Source: an uncultured Clostridia bacterium
GTDB lineage: Bacteria; Bacillota; Clostridia; Christensenellales; Borkfalkiaceae
Length of the DNA: 58,428 nucleotides
Assembly: GCA_947625095.1 (NCBI GenBank)
Contig: CANQMX010000002.1
Span: forward strand, 1-58,428
Direction of reading: 5' to 3'
The translations under genes and the position numbers were made by a program. Position 1 is the first letter of the stretch, and each line of letters opens with the position of its first letter. Of this stretch, positions 32,164 through 40,450 are shown in pieces. Under the pieces are notes generated by a model. It saw nothing but the letters and a program-made list of their open reading frames with translations, was not told the origin of the DNA and searched no databases.

Positions 32164-32523
32164 TTATTCAATGGCGAGAATGACGATCGTCCCCTCGCTC
32201 TCGCTGTAAGCCCGCCTCGCGGCCAAGGCGTCCACAAGGAACAGCCCTCTGCCGTGTTCGGCCTGCAAGTCGGAGCACACGCTCTTTTCGGGGGGGCGGA
32301 AGGCATTTTCGCCGCGCACGGCGATGCGCACCCCGCTCCCGTCGCGCCGCACGGTAAAATAGGCGCGTCCGCCGCCGTATTGCAGCGCGTTCACCACGAG
32401 TTCGTTCACCACCACTTTGCTCTCGAATACGATGTCGTCGGGCACATCGCTTGCAAAGAGGGCGGCGCACATATTTCGGAGCGCCTCCTTCAGCGCGCCG
32501 TAACTGTCCACTTCAAAGTTCAT
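32164..32523 (-). CDS. Anti-sigma-factor-type histidine-kinase-like ATPase (RsbW/SpoIIAB family)
   Basis: A 119-residue ATP-binding protein. The N-box is VVVNELVVNALQYGGG (about residues 39-54) and the G2 box is EHGRGLFLVDAL (about 89-100). The middle D-G-x-G motif is altered (AVRGENAFRP). RsbW-type proteins bind and hold a sigma factor and phosphorylate the STAS antagonist. The ATG overlaps the sigma gene's stop (TGATG). It is the last gene of the four-gene unit, followed by a terminator. Confidence 0.85.
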   Translation of the reverse strand: MNFEVDSYGALKEALRNMCAALFASDVPDDIVFESKVVVNELVVNALQYGGGRAYFTVRRDGSGVRIAVRGENAFRPPEKSVCSDLQAEHGRGLFLVDALAARRAYSESEGTIVILAIE

Positions 32524-33245
32524 CACGCCATGCTCTTTTTCAGGTTTTCTCTCAATTTTTGCAGAACTCTGCGCTCCATGCGCGAGATATACATCTGTGA
32601 AACGCCCATGCGCTTTGCGGTCTCCGATTGGGAGAGTTCCTCGCCGAAGCGCAAATTCACCATCTTGCGCTCGTCCCCCGTGAGGGTCGCAAGGGCAGCC
32701 GCCACCTCGTCGCGCTGTTCAAGCCGTTCAAAGTCGTCGGAGGCAGCGGGGATCATATCGTAAAAACTGCCGTTCTCCTCTTCGCCCGCGGGGCGGTCGA
32801 GGGAGACGACGCTCCCCGCTTCCACGGCGCGGATGAGTTCCTCTTCGTCTACGCCCAGCCTTTGGGCGATCTCGCCCACCGAGGGCTGTTTTCCCGTCTC
32901 GGCGGCGATCTCCTCTGCGGCGCGGCGGGCGGCGCTCTTGAGTTCCACCACCCGTCTCGGCAGATGCACGAGGCGGGAACGGTCGCGGAAGTAATTTTTT
33001 ATCTCCCCCGCGATGGTGGGGGTAATGTAGGTGGAAAACTTCACGCCCATCGTCTCGTCGAAGCGTTCCACCCCCTTGATGAGGGCGAGCGAGGCGATTT
33101 GCAGGAGGTCGTCGTACTCCACCCCCCTGCCCACGAACTTTTTTGCCAAAATTTCGGCAACGTGGAAGTACCGCTCAACGATCTCGTTGCGCAGTTTTTC
33201 GTCCCGCGTCTGCCTATATTTTGCAAAAAGTTCGGTCTCGTTCAT
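32523..33245 (-). CDS. RNA polymerase sigma factor of the SigB/SigF/SigG group
   Basis: A 240-residue sigma-70-family factor with region 2 (VEYDDLLQIASLALIKGVER; KFSTYITPTIAGEIKNYFRD), region 3 (QPSVGEIAQRLGVDEEELI) and region 4 (LSQSETAKRMGVSQMYISRM, the -35-binding HTH). The pattern fits the general-stress or forespore group controlled by partner switching. Its start overlaps the gene before it and its stop overlaps the anti-sigma gene after it. Whether it drives stress or sporulation genes cannot be read here. Confidence 0.92.
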   Translation of the reverse strand: MNETELFAKYRQTRDEKLRNEIVERYFHVAEILAKKFVGRGVEYDDLLQIASLALIKGVERFDETMGVKFSTYITPTIAGEIKNYFRDRSRLVHLPRRVVELKSAARRAAEEIAAETGKQPSVGEIAQRLGVDEEELIRAVEAGSVVSLDRPAGEEENGSFYDMIPAASDDFERLEQRDEVAAALATLTGDERKMVNLRFGEELSQSETAKRMGVSQMYISRMERRVLQKLRENLKKSMA

Positions 33246-33607
33246 GCTTTTTCCCCGAAACGGAAGGAAATTTCCGCAAGTTTTCCGTCCTTTTGCGCGG
33301 TCTCCACGCTGTCCGCGAGCGCGCTCAAAAGGGCGAAGGAGATCTCATCCTCCTCCGCGCCGTCGGCGTTCCCCGCGCCCTCGCCCGCAACGCGCACATA
33401 CAGCCCGCCGTCGAGGAAAAATGTGAGGCGCGCCGCCGAGAACCCGCGGTGCATGAGGAGGAGCAAACTCTCCGTCACGCACACCTTGCAGTCCTCGCTC
33501 TCATCGAGGCCCAGCCCCGCAAGCGCAGCGAGGCCGCCCGTCGCGAGGCGCACGGTGGTCATTTTGTCGCTCCCGAGGGGGAAGCAAAGGGTCATTAACT
33601 CTTTCAT
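33242..33607 (-). CDS. Degenerate anti-sigma-like protein (apparent pseudokinase)
   Basis: A 121-residue protein in the place where rsbW or spoIIAB usually stands. It keeps the general pattern of that fold (MTTVRLATGGLAALAGLGLD, then EDCKVCVTESLLLLMHRGF), but the N-box Asn is replaced by Leu and there is no G-box (the end is DSVETAQKDGKLAEISFRFG). I infer an ATPase-like protein without kinase activity. It overlaps the STAS gene before it and the sigma gene after it. The homology is weak and should be tested by structure prediction. Confidence 0.6.
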   Translation of the reverse strand: MKELMTLCFPLGSDKMTTVRLATGGLAALAGLGLDESEDCKVCVTESLLLLMHRGFSAARLTFFLDGGLYVRVAGEGAGNADGAEEDEISFALLSALADSVETAQKDGKLAEISFRFGEKA

Positions 33608-33912
33608 GCTTCTATCTCCATCACCCTGTCGAGGGCGCAGATGACAAAAAGTTTTTTGAGCCGCGGCATCAGCCCCTTCAATTTGACTGTGTGCCCGTCC
33701 GCCTTGACGCGCTTGGAGATCTTCACAAAGGTGCCGAGCGCGGTGGAATCGATAAATTCCAGCCCCTCGCAGAAAAACTCCACGTCGCGGGGCGCGGGGG
33801 CGTAGGCCTCCTCAAACGCGGCGAAAAACTCGTCCGCGTTCTCCGCGTCGATCTCGCCCGCAAGCGCAACGCGCAAACTTTCCGCCCCTTCCAAAACGTT
33901 AAATTCTTTCAT
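33604..33912 (-). CDS. STAS-domain anti-sigma-factor antagonist (RsbV/SpoIIAA type)
   Basis: A 102-residue STAS protein. The phosphorylation motif is LEFIDSTALGTFVKI (Ser after FID, about residue 59). In the unphosphorylated state such proteins bind the anti-sigma factor and set the sigma factor free. The ATG at 33912 follows GGAGGAGC. It is the first gene of the sigma operon. No PP2C phosphatase (RsbU/SpoIIE type) is encoded in the window. Confidence 0.88.
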   Translation of the reverse strand: MKEFNVLEGAESLRVALAGEIDAENADEFFAAFEEAYAPAPRDVEFFCEGLEFIDSTALGTFVKISKRVKADGHTVKLKGLMPRLKKLFVICALDRVMEIEA

Positions 33913-33978
33913 GCTCCTCCTTCGGCGCAAAAAATGCGCCCTTTCGTCTGTTTTTATATACCGCGCCCGCACCCAAAC

Positions 33979-34773
33979 TCAAACGCTCTCCCGTAAAATC
34001 GCGTTGAAGTCGGGCAGAACGAGGTCGGGCACGTCGGGAAAATTCTTCATCGTCTCCGCGGTCGTCTCGCCCGAGAGCACCAAGACGCTGCGCATCCCAT
34101 TGTTGCGGGCAAAGCGGATGTCGGTGTGCATCCTGTCGCCCACCATGCACATCTCGCCGCGCTCCACGCAGTACCGCCTTGCAATGCCCTCTCCCATCGT
34201 GAAAAAGGGCTTGCCGATGATGAGGTCGGGCTTCCTCCCCGAGGAACGCTCGAACATGGCAAGGAACGACCCCACATCGGGCATCGAGCCGTCCGCCGTC
34301 GGGCACACGTCGTCGGGGTGGGTCGCCAAAAAGCGCACCCCGCGCCGCAAAAAGTAGTCGAATTTGCGGATCTTATCAAAGGTGAGCGTCACGTCATATG
34401 CGAGCACGCACACCTCGGGGCGCTCCTCGTCCGGGAGGATGCCCTCCTCGCGGAAGCGCTCCTTCAGGGCGTCCGTCCCGAGGAGGAACACCCGCTTCCC
34501 CGCATAATTCGCCTTCAAGTATTCCACGGTCGCCGTCGCCGAGGTATACACGCCGTCCCCCTCGGAAAACAGCCCGATGCGCCGCAGTTTTTTCTCGTAC
34601 TCCGCCTCGGTCTTGGAGGAATTGTTGGTCAAAAACACCAATTTTTTGCCCATGCCGCGCAGCGTCTGCAAGGTTTTCGGCATTTCGCCGATGGGCGTCT
34701 CGTCCACATACACCGTCCCGTCCAAGTCGAGCAGGAAGAGTTTTGTCGCCTGTAAAATTTCAGAGTTCGTCAT
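33979..34773 (-). CDS. HAD-IIA hydrolase, NagD-like
   Basis: A 264-residue phosphatase. Motif I is LFLLDLDGTVYVDETPIG, motif II is VFLTNNSSKTEAEY, and motif III/IV is CMVGDRMHTDIRFARNNGM, with the C2B cap between. NagD-like enzymes act on nucleotides or sugar phosphates; the substrate is unknown here. The ATG at 34773 overlaps the stop of the preceding gene (ATGA). It follows the unknown protein and hisC in one likely operon. Confidence 0.9.
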   Translation of the reverse strand: MTNSEILQATKLFLLDLDGTVYVDETPIGEMPKTLQTLRGMGKKLVFLTNNSSKTEAEYEKKLRRIGLFSEGDGVYTSATATVEYLKANYAGKRVFLLGTDALKERFREEGILPDEERPEVCVLAYDVTLTFDKIRKFDYFLRRGVRFLATHPDDVCPTADGSMPDVGSFLAMFERSSGRKPDLIIGKPFFTMGEGIARRYCVERGEMCMVGDRMHTDIRFARNNGMRSVLVLSGETTAETMKNFPDVPDLVLPDFNAILRESV

Positions 34774-35831
34774 ATTCCATCTAAAAGTCCGAAGTCGCGG
34801 ATGAGGGCGGAAAGCCCCTCGGGACACCGCTCGGGCAGCGTCCGCAGCGCGTCGGAAATGCCACTATATTGTAGGTTTTTTTGCGAAAACGCGCAAACGC
34901 TGCGCATTTCGGCGGGGACATCGCGGCAGATGCCGTCCACCTCGGCGCGGAATTCGGAGCGCCGCCGCTCCAAAACGAGCGCCCGCCGCGCGTACTCCTC
35001 CGCCGTGGGGATGCGCACGTCCGCATAGGACACGCCAGCCCGCCGTGCGCGCGCCGCATAGTCTGGCACAAAATATTTTTTGGGCTTCCCGCGCCCAAAA
35101 AACGCCCCGTAGAGCGCCGCAAGTTCGCAAAACGCGCGAATTGCCGAGGGTTGGGGGTAGAGCCGCGCCAGCGCCTCGCCCTCGCCCCGCCACGCGCCCG
35201 CAAGTTCGCTTTTGCGGAGGGCGGCGTTCGCCGCCGCGATCTCCTCCGCCGAATTTCCCGCCGCCGCGCACACCTCCCGCTTCGGCGTCCCGAACGCCGT
35301 GAGCGCACGCGCCTCGAAGCGCGCCAGCCGCGCCAGCGCAAGCCTTGCACGCGCCTCGGCAAGCGACGGGGTCAAAAGAGCGACGTCGCAAAAAACTTTT
35401 GTCCGCGCAAGCGGCGCAAATACCCTCTCGCCGTCCGAAAAAACCCACCCCATGTCCTCAAAAACGCCGAACATGGCGGCGTCCGCGGGGGCGAGCGCGC
35501 AGGGAGCGCGACGCACCGCAGCATAGAACCGCGCGGCGTTCAACGCCTCCTCCCGCCCCGCCGCAAACACCGCCCCCACCGTATCGGGCACGGCGAAGAG
35601 GGGCAGGGCGTCCGCGCCCGTGAGCACCACCGAAATGGCGCGCGGCAGGCGCGCGGCGAAGGCGAGCGCGTCGCACGCGCCCTCGTCCGAGACAAACAGA
35701 ATTTTCCCCGCCGTCACGGCGCAAAACTGTGCCACGGCGTCTTGGAGCGAACAAAAAAGCAGTCCGCTTCCGTCCTTTGCAGTGCCCTGATCTTCGGCGT
35801 TCTTCATCGGTACGGGTTCGGCGAGCTGCAT
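34770..35831 (-). CDS. Protein of unknown function in the hisC operon
   Basis: A 353-residue, Ala/Arg-rich soluble protein that I do not recognise with confidence. The first 110 residues look like an alpha/beta domain (AGKILFVSDEGACDALAFAA; DTVGAVFAAGREEALNAARF), as in the nucleotide-binding half of iron-ADH/dehydroquinate-synthase-like folds; the rest is helical. The metal-ligand His residues of those enzymes are not seen. AGAGGTG precedes the ATG, 9 bp behind hisC, and its stop overlaps the HAD gene. Confidence 0.65.
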   Translation of the reverse strand: MQLAEPVPMKNAEDQGTAKDGSGLLFCSLQDAVAQFCAVTAGKILFVSDEGACDALAFAARLPRAISVVLTGADALPLFAVPDTVGAVFAAGREEALNAARFYAAVRRAPCALAPADAAMFGVFEDMGWVFSDGERVFAPLARTKVFCDVALLTPSLAEARARLALARLARFEARALTAFGTPKREVCAAAGNSAEEIAAANAALRKSELAGAWRGEGEALARLYPQPSAIRAFCELAALYGAFFGRGKPKKYFVPDYAARARRAGVSYADVRIPTAEEYARRALVLERRRSEFRAEVDGICRDVPAEMRSVCAFSQKNLQYSGISDALRTLPERCPEGLSALIRDFGLLDGI

Positions 35832-35840
35832 CGTACACCT

Positions 35841-36899
35841 CTATGCGAAAATTTTTTTCAATTTTTCCAATAAAATGTCGTCGTCGTGCGGCGTGCCCAC
35901 GGTGATGCGGCAAAAATCCGAGATGCGCGGCCTGTCCCAATGCCGCACCAGCACCCCTTCCTCCTTGAGCCGCCTGTAAATTTCGCCCGCGGGCAGGCGG
36001 GCGCGCCCCGCAAACAGGAAGTTCGCCCCGCTCGGCGGCACAAAAAACCCGAGTTTTTCAAGCTCCCCGCGCAGCCGCTCCCTCTCCTTCGTGACGAGCC
36101 GCACCGTTTTTTCATGGTATTCCCCGTCGGCAAGCGCGGCGGCGCACGCGGCGGCGCACACGGCGTCCACGGGGTAGGAGTTAAAACTGTTCTTCATGCG
36201 CAGAAGCCCCTCGATGAGCGCGGGCGCGCCCACGGCATAGCCGCAGCGGATGCCCGCCAGCGAATGGCTCTTGGAAAAGGTCTTGATGACGGCGAGGTTG
36301 GGATATTTTTTGATGAGCGGTACGCACGTCTCGCCGCTGAACTCCGCATACGCCTCGTCCAAAACAAAGAGGCGGTCGGGCGCGGAGGCGATGAATTTCT
36401 CCATCTCGCCCGCGGAGACGGCGATCCCCGTCGGCGCGTTGGGGTTGGCGATGAAGTACCCCGCGCACGGGCAGGCGCGCATCGCCGCAATGTCGAGGGT
36501 GAAGTCCTCTTTGAGGGGCACTACCTGCGTTTTTGCGCCGAACATCGCCGCAAACACCTCGTAAAAGGAGTAGGTGACGTCGGCAAAGCACGCGGCGCGC
36601 TCGTCGTCGAAGAAGGCGGCAAAGGCGAGCGCAAGCGCCTCGTCCGATCCGTTGGAGACGAACACGTTTTCGCGCGCGACCCCCTCATACCGCGCGATGG
36701 CGTCCCGCAGGTCGTCGGCCTCGGGGCTGGGGTACAGCCGCAGCCGCCCGCACGGAAAGGCGGAGACGGCCTCCGCAACGCGCGGCGAGGGCGGGTACGG
36801 GTTCTCATTGGTGTTCAGTTTTACAAAGTTGCAGCCCTTGGGCTGCTCCCCCGCCTTGTAGGGCGTGATGTCACGCGCGCGACGGCTATAAAATTCCAT
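35841..36899 (-). CDS. hisC: Histidinol-phosphate aminotransferase
   Basis: A PLP aminotransferase of 352 residues. It begins MEFYSRRARDITPYKAGEQP, has LNTNENPYPPSP, the ANPNAPTG motif, the PLP lysine in TFSKSHSLAGIRCGYAVG (about residue 210) and the C-terminal Arg in PRISDFCRITVGT. HisC-like enzymes may also serve aromatic amino acids or cobalamin synthesis; no other his gene is near. The ATG lies 6 nt behind a TAAAAT box of a TTGACA-N17 promoter and has no convincing Shine-Dalgarno site, so the mRNA is probably leaderless. Confidence 0.88.
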   Translation of the reverse strand: MEFYSRRARDITPYKAGEQPKGCNFVKLNTNENPYPPSPRVAEAVSAFPCGRLRLYPSPEADDLRDAIARYEGVARENVFVSNGSDEALALAFAAFFDDERAACFADVTYSFYEVFAAMFGAKTQVVPLKEDFTLDIAAMRACPCAGYFIANPNAPTGIAVSAGEMEKFIASAPDRLFVLDEAYAEFSGETCVPLIKKYPNLAVIKTFSKSHSLAGIRCGYAVGAPALIEGLLRMKNSFNSYPVDAVCAAACAAALADGEYHEKTVRLVTKERERLRGELEKLGFFVPPSGANFLFAGRARLPAGEIYRRLKEEGVLVRHWDRPRISDFCRITVGTPHDDDILLEKLKKIFA

Positions 36900-36905
36900 G
36901 GCTCT

Positions 36906-36934
36906 ATTTTACCCCGAAAACGCAAAATTGTCAA
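36906..36934 (-). promoter_or_regulatory. Promoter of hisC, leaderless arrangement
   Basis: On the minus strand TTGACA (36929-36934), 17 bp, TAAAAT (36906-36911), then 6 nt to the ATG. Confidence 0.7.
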
Positions 36935-36937
36935 CGC

Positions 36938-37936
36938 TTACGCGGGGATCAAAAGCGCAATGCCGCTCGCCGCATACCCCACCGCAACGCCGATGAGGTA
37001 CATCGCAAGCATGATCCCCGCCGCCCGCAAAGAATTTTTCCCCTTGCCGAACAGCACAAGATACCCCAGCCCCGCGTTGGCGACAAGCCCGCCGAGCAGG
37101 CCTCCGAACCCGATCCCGCCGAGGCAATACACCTCCGCAAGCACCACCGAGGAGGCGCAGTTGGGGATCAGCCCCACAAGCGGGCAGACGAGGGGCTGGA
37201 ACCAATACCCCGCGCCCTGCAAAAATCCGATGACCCGCGCCTCGCCCACGCCGAAAAACAGAAATCCGAACGCGATGTTGACGAGAAGCACAAACGCCGC
37301 GACCTCCAACATATGCAGGAGGGGCGAAACAAGGTACAGCCGCAGCGTGGAGGTGTGCTTGTGTTCGCACACTGTAAGTTCGTCGCACGCACACTCGCCG
37401 TGCTCGTGATCCTCCCCGTGCTCCTCATGTTCATGCTCGTGCTCTTCGTGCTCATGCTCTTCATGCTTATGTTCATGCTCGTGCACGTGGTGATGTTCGG
37501 CGGGCATGGGCGCAAGCGCGGCGCGCTTGAAAAAGAGCAGGTCGGCGGCATAGCCCAGCCCGACGCCGAGCGCCAACTTCGCGCCCAACAGCCCCAGCAC
37601 GGTGAACAGCCGCTCCGTCCACAAAAAGCCCGCCTCGGAGGAGAGCAAAAGAACGAGCAAGCCCTCGTCGCTCGTTGCGATGAACACCGAAAGGAGCGCG
37701 CCGAGGGTGATGTGGCGGTGCTCGTAGAGCTTGGCCGCCATCACGGAAAATCCGCACATGGGCACAAGCCCCGTCGCCGTGCCGATGAGCGGCGCGCACC
37801 TGCCCGAAAGCAGGCGCGAAGGCCGCCCCATGCGCGTGTTGTGCTCCATGAGTTCGATGAGGATGTACATGAGAAAGAGGAACGGCACAAGTTTTAATGT
37901 GTCGATGAGGGCGTCCAGCAAGACGTTATACCACAT
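36938..37936 (-). CDS. Putative 10-TM metal exporter with His-rich loop
   Basis: A 332-residue polytopic membrane protein of the family annotated as putative manganese transporter or 10TM heavy-metal exporter. It begins MWYNVLLDALIDTLKLVPFL and has paired halves with GLVPMCGFSVMAAKLYEHRH and GLIPNCASSVVLAEVYCLGG, which look like an inverted duplication. The loop between (about residues 142-195) is a metal-binding His/Glu stretch with a CACDELTVC end. GGAGGAACG precedes the ATG. The metal is not known. Confidence 0.82.
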   Translation of the reverse strand: MWYNVLLDALIDTLKLVPFLFLMYILIELMEHNTRMGRPSRLLSGRCAPLIGTATGLVPMCGFSVMAAKLYEHRHITLGALLSVFIATSDEGLLVLLLSSEAGFLWTERLFTVLGLLGAKLALGVGLGYAADLLFFKRAALAPMPAEHHHVHEHEHKHEEHEHEEHEHEHEEHGEDHEHGECACDELTVCEHKHTSTLRLYLVSPLLHMLEVAAFVLLVNIAFGFLFFGVGEARVIGFLQGAGYWFQPLVCPLVGLIPNCASSVVLAEVYCLGGIGFGGLLGGLVANAGLGYLVLFGKGKNSLRAAGIMLAMYLIGVAVGYAASGIALLIPA

Positions 37937-37993
37937 ATCCGCGTTCCTCCTTTCGCTCTATTCTATCCGTTTTTCCCGCCTTTGTCAAGAAAA

Positions 37994-38018
37994 GAACGCC
38001 CGTGCAAGACGGGCGTTC
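37994..38018 (-). terminator. Terminator of the ABC-ATPase gene
   Basis: GAACGCCCGT pairs with ACGGGCGTTC around GCAAG; the minus strand continues with TTTTCTT. Confidence 0.75.
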
Positions 38019-38034
38019 CTCGCTTTTTCAAAAA

Positions 38035-39429
38035 TCATTCTTTGGGTTCTTCCTGCTCTTCGGCGGGCGCTTCTTCGGGCGCCGCTTCGGTTTCGGCAGC
38101 CGCGGCTTCCTGCGCCTTCTTTTCCATCTTGGCGTCGCGCTTCATTTGCTTCTTCATCTCCTTGGTGACGACGCGCGCCGCTTCGATCTGCGCCTTCATC
38201 TCCTGAGGGGTGGGCGGCACGAAGGAAGCGCCTTCCGCATTCTCGGGGATCACGTCGTAGTGCTCGTCGCGCTCCAACATCGTTGCTTCGGTGACGCCGT
38301 CGAAGAGGTGGATGTGGCGGGCGTCGAAGGCAAGGTCGATGGTGTCGCCGAGTTCCACAACGGCGCGCGAGGAGATCTTCGCGATCATCTGCGAGGTGCT
38401 GTCGACGATCGAGCCTTTCTCGCTCTCGTAGTCCACATCGCAGTAGATCTGCATTTCGGAGCCGAGTTTTTCGATGACTTCCACCTTCGCCTTCACGACG
38501 GTATCGGGCGATTCGGCGATGAAGCGCTGATCCTGGTGGATATCTTCGGGACGGACGCCGAGGGTGACCGTCTTACCGGTGTTGACATACTCTTCGAGGT
38601 TCTTGATCTTGGCGACCATCGTCTTGGGAAGCAAGATCTTGTTCCCGCCGATGAAGTTCACATAGACCTTTCCGTTCTCTTCCGTGATGGTGGACTCCTT
38701 AAAGAAGTTCATCTGGGGCGTGCCGATGAAGCCCGCGACGAAGAGGTTGATGGGATAATCGTAGAGGTTTTGAGGGGTATCCACCTGCTGCATGAAGCCA
38801 TCCTTCATGACAACGATACGGGTGCCCATCGTCATCGCTTCGATCTGGTCGTGCGTGACGTAGATGAACGTCGTGGCGAGGCGAACGTGAAGCTTGGAAA
38901 TTTCGGTACGCATCTGCGCGCGGAGTTTTGCATCCAGGTTGGACAGAGGCTCATCGAGAAGGAACACTTTGGGTTCGCGGACGATGGTTCTTCCGAGCGC
39001 AACACGCTGGCGCTGACCACCGGAAAGAGCCTTGGGCTTGCGGGAAAGATAATCGGTGATGCCGAGGATCTGCGCCGCCGCCTTGACTTTGCGGTCGATC
39101 TCTTCCTTGGGCACTTTGCGAAGTTTGAGGCCGAACGCCATGTTGTCATACACCGACATATGGGGATAGAGGGCGTAGTTCTGGAACACCATTGCGATAT
39201 CCCTATCCTTGGGAACGACGTCGTTCACGAGTTTGCCGTCGATGTACAGTTCGCCCGAAGAGATCTCTTCGAGACCCGCGATCATGCGGAGCGTTGTGGA
39301 TTTGCCGCAGCCCGAAGGACCGACGAATACCATGAATTCCTTATCCCGGATATCGAGGCAGAAGTTGAACACCGCCTGGTTGCCGCCGGGATACACCTTG
39401 TTGATGCCGATGAGTTTAAGACCAGCCAT
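38035..39429 (-). CDS. ugpC: Carbohydrate ABC-transporter ATPase (MsmK/UgpC type)
   Basis: A 464-residue ATPase that powers sugar importers. Walker [11 protein letters not shown] (about residue 37), Q-loop [20 protein letters not shown], signature [13 protein letters not shown], Walker [13 protein letters not shown] and H-loop [10 protein letters not shown] are present, followed by the MalK-type TOBE/regulatory domain ([13 protein letters not shown]). The last roughly 60 residues are an Ala/Glu/Lys-rich tail not usual for MalK. No permease or binding protein is near, so it may serve several importers, as MsmK does. GGGAGG precedes the ATG. Confidence 0.92.
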   Translation of the reverse strand: MAGLKLIGINKVYPGGNQAVFNFCLDIRDKEFMVFVGPSGCGKSTTLRMIAGLEEISSGELYIDGKLVNDVVPKDRDIAMVFQNYALYPHMSVYDNMAFGLKLRKVPKEEIDRKVKAAAQILGITDYLSRKPKALSGGQRQRVALGRTIVREPKVFLLDEPLSNLDAKLRAQMRTEISKLHVRLATTFIYVTHDQIEAMTMGTRIVVMKDGFMQQVDTPQNLYDYPINLFVAGFIGTPQMNFFKESTITEENGKVYVNFIGGNKILLPKTMVAKIKNLEEYVNTGKTVTLGVRPEDIHQDQRFIAESPDTVVKAKVEVIEKLGSEMQIYCDVDYESEKGSIVDSTSQMIAKISSRAVVELGDTIDLAFDARHIHLFDGVTEATMLERDEHYDVIPENAEGASFVPPTPQEMKAQIEAARVVTKEMKKQMKRDAKMEKKAQEAAAAETEAAPEEAPAEEQEEPKE

Positions 39430-39464
39430 AATTTCCTCCCTGTTTGTATGGTTTTTATGTTTCT

Positions 39465-39493
39465 ATTTTACAGGATTTTTGCGCAAATGACAA
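39465..39493 (-). promoter_or_regulatory. Promoter of the ABC-ATPase gene
   Basis: On the minus strand TTGTCA (39488-39493), 17 bp, TAAAAT (39465-39470). Confidence 0.75.
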
Positions 39494-39565
39494 GGGAAAA
39501 TCAGAACAAACTTCGCCGCTGTTTTTGTACAATTTGCACAAATATGATTTTTCATTTTTCCTTTT

Positions 39566-39626
39566 GCCCCTCCCGCCCGCGCGCAGCGCCCCCCTACGGG
39601 GGGCGCTGCGCGCGGGCGGGAGGGGC
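39566..39626. repeat. Perfect GC-rich hairpin with 29-bp arms
   Basis: Arms 39566-39594 and 39598-39626 with a TAC loop. It belongs to the GCCCCTCCCGC...GCGGGAGGGGC type of hairpin and lies about 75 bp upstream of the -35 box of the ABC-ATPase gene. The rest of the stretch to 39825 shows no gene I can support. Confidence 0.75.
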
Positions 39627-39825
39627 AATTTTCTATGGCGCGCGAGGCGGAATTTGAAGGGCGCAAACTCCCCTTCGCGCTTTTTCAAAAATTCGGGCGG
39701 GAAAATCGGCATGGGAACAGATACAATGATGGCTTTTTTCATACTTTCATCGTACCATACTTTTATGGGGAATTTGCCCTTGTATGACAACATTTTTTTG
39801 GATTTTTCGGAAAAATTTTTGAGGG

Positions 39826-40135
39826 GAAGATCCTCTCGCCCCGCGCCACAGGCGCGGGACTCGGGATGAGGAGACGCCCCTCCCCGCGAGCGGGTAGGGG
39901 GATTGCCCCACCCCCGCCCCCCCTCCCGCGGAGGGGCGGGTCGGACTGCGTTTTTCGGGATTCTTACTTCGCCTACGGCTACTGCGCGGCTGTGCCGCTC
40001 GTGCCGCCCTTAGTCGAAAATAGTGCGGGCGGGACAGAATGACGCGTTATCGTGCGGGCGGGGCAGAATGACGCGTAAAATAGACGAAAGCAAGGAATAA
40101 TGTCATGTTTCGACTACGCTCAACATGACGTGATT
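39826..40135. repeat. Mosaic palindromic repeat cluster
   Basis: Holds an AAGATCCTCTCG...CGGGATGAGG variant (39831-39870), GC-rich hairpins, a CGGGATTCTT...CAGAATGACGCG repeat that shares about 80 bp with 43077-43163, a tandem end copy, and the GTCATGTT/AACATGAC palindrome (40101-40130) related to the insert in apgM. No gene is seen between 39430 and 40172. Confidence 0.75.
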
Positions 40136-40172
40136 ATGTGGCGGGCGGGGCGGGGTGAGGGGTACTTGATTT

Positions 40173-40337
40173 TTAAGACTGCGGCTCGACGAGGATACGG
40201 AAGGTTTGACCGTTTTTGAAAATAAGCACGAGCGCGCCGCCCTCCTCTTTGATCTCGGCTTCAAATATGCCGTCCGTAAGCAATTTCAAATCAAGTAAAA
40301 TTTGCTCTTTTGTTACTTCGTACTTCTTTTGTTCCAT
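40173..40337 (-). CDS. 54-residue small protein of the divergent HTH module, copy A
   Basis: The frame reads MEQKKYEVTKEQILLDLKLL, then TDGIFEAEIKEEGGALVLIF and KNGQTFRILVEPQS. It aligns to the end of the 70-residue protein at 57619-57831: EQ[IV]Lx[DE]L, LLTD, G-L-x-[LM]-x-F-x-NGQT. AAAGGAG lies before the ATG. It faces away from the tandem-HTH gene at 40451, 113 bp off, as its relative faces away from the second HTH gene. No family is recognised; composition suggests one helix followed by a beta hairpin. Confidence 0.75.
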   Translation of the reverse strand: MEQKKYEVTKEQILLDLKLLTDGIFEAEIKEEGGALVLIFKNGQTFRILVEPQS

Positions 40338-40393
40338 GGTTTTCTCCTTTTGTAATTTTTTTTAATAAGTATAGTTCGGGGCCTCACACTTTT

Positions 40394-40436
40394 ATTCTAC
40401 ACCAAACAGAACATAATGTCCATAGGTTCTGTTTGG
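40394..40436. promoter_or_regulatory. Promoter of the small protein with overlapping 11-bp inverted repeat
   Basis: On the minus strand TGGACA (40417-40422), 17 bp, TAGAAT (40394-40399). The inverted repeat CCAAACAGAAC (40402-40412) / GTTCTGTTTGG (40426-40436) is perfect over 11 bp per arm; one arm lies in the spacer and the other just upstream of the -35, as expected for a repressor site. Confidence 0.75.
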
Positions 40437-40450
40437 GAGAATTGGTCGAA

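Noticed and set aside
38002..39657. Open frame of 551 codons antisense to the ABC ATPase
   Set aside because: Shadow of a gene with all ABC motifs; it also runs through the promoter and a perfect hairpin.
39455..39793. Open frame of 112 codons upstream of the ABC ATPase on the minus strand
   Set aside because: It runs through the perfect 29-bp hairpin and the promoter and has no ribosome site.
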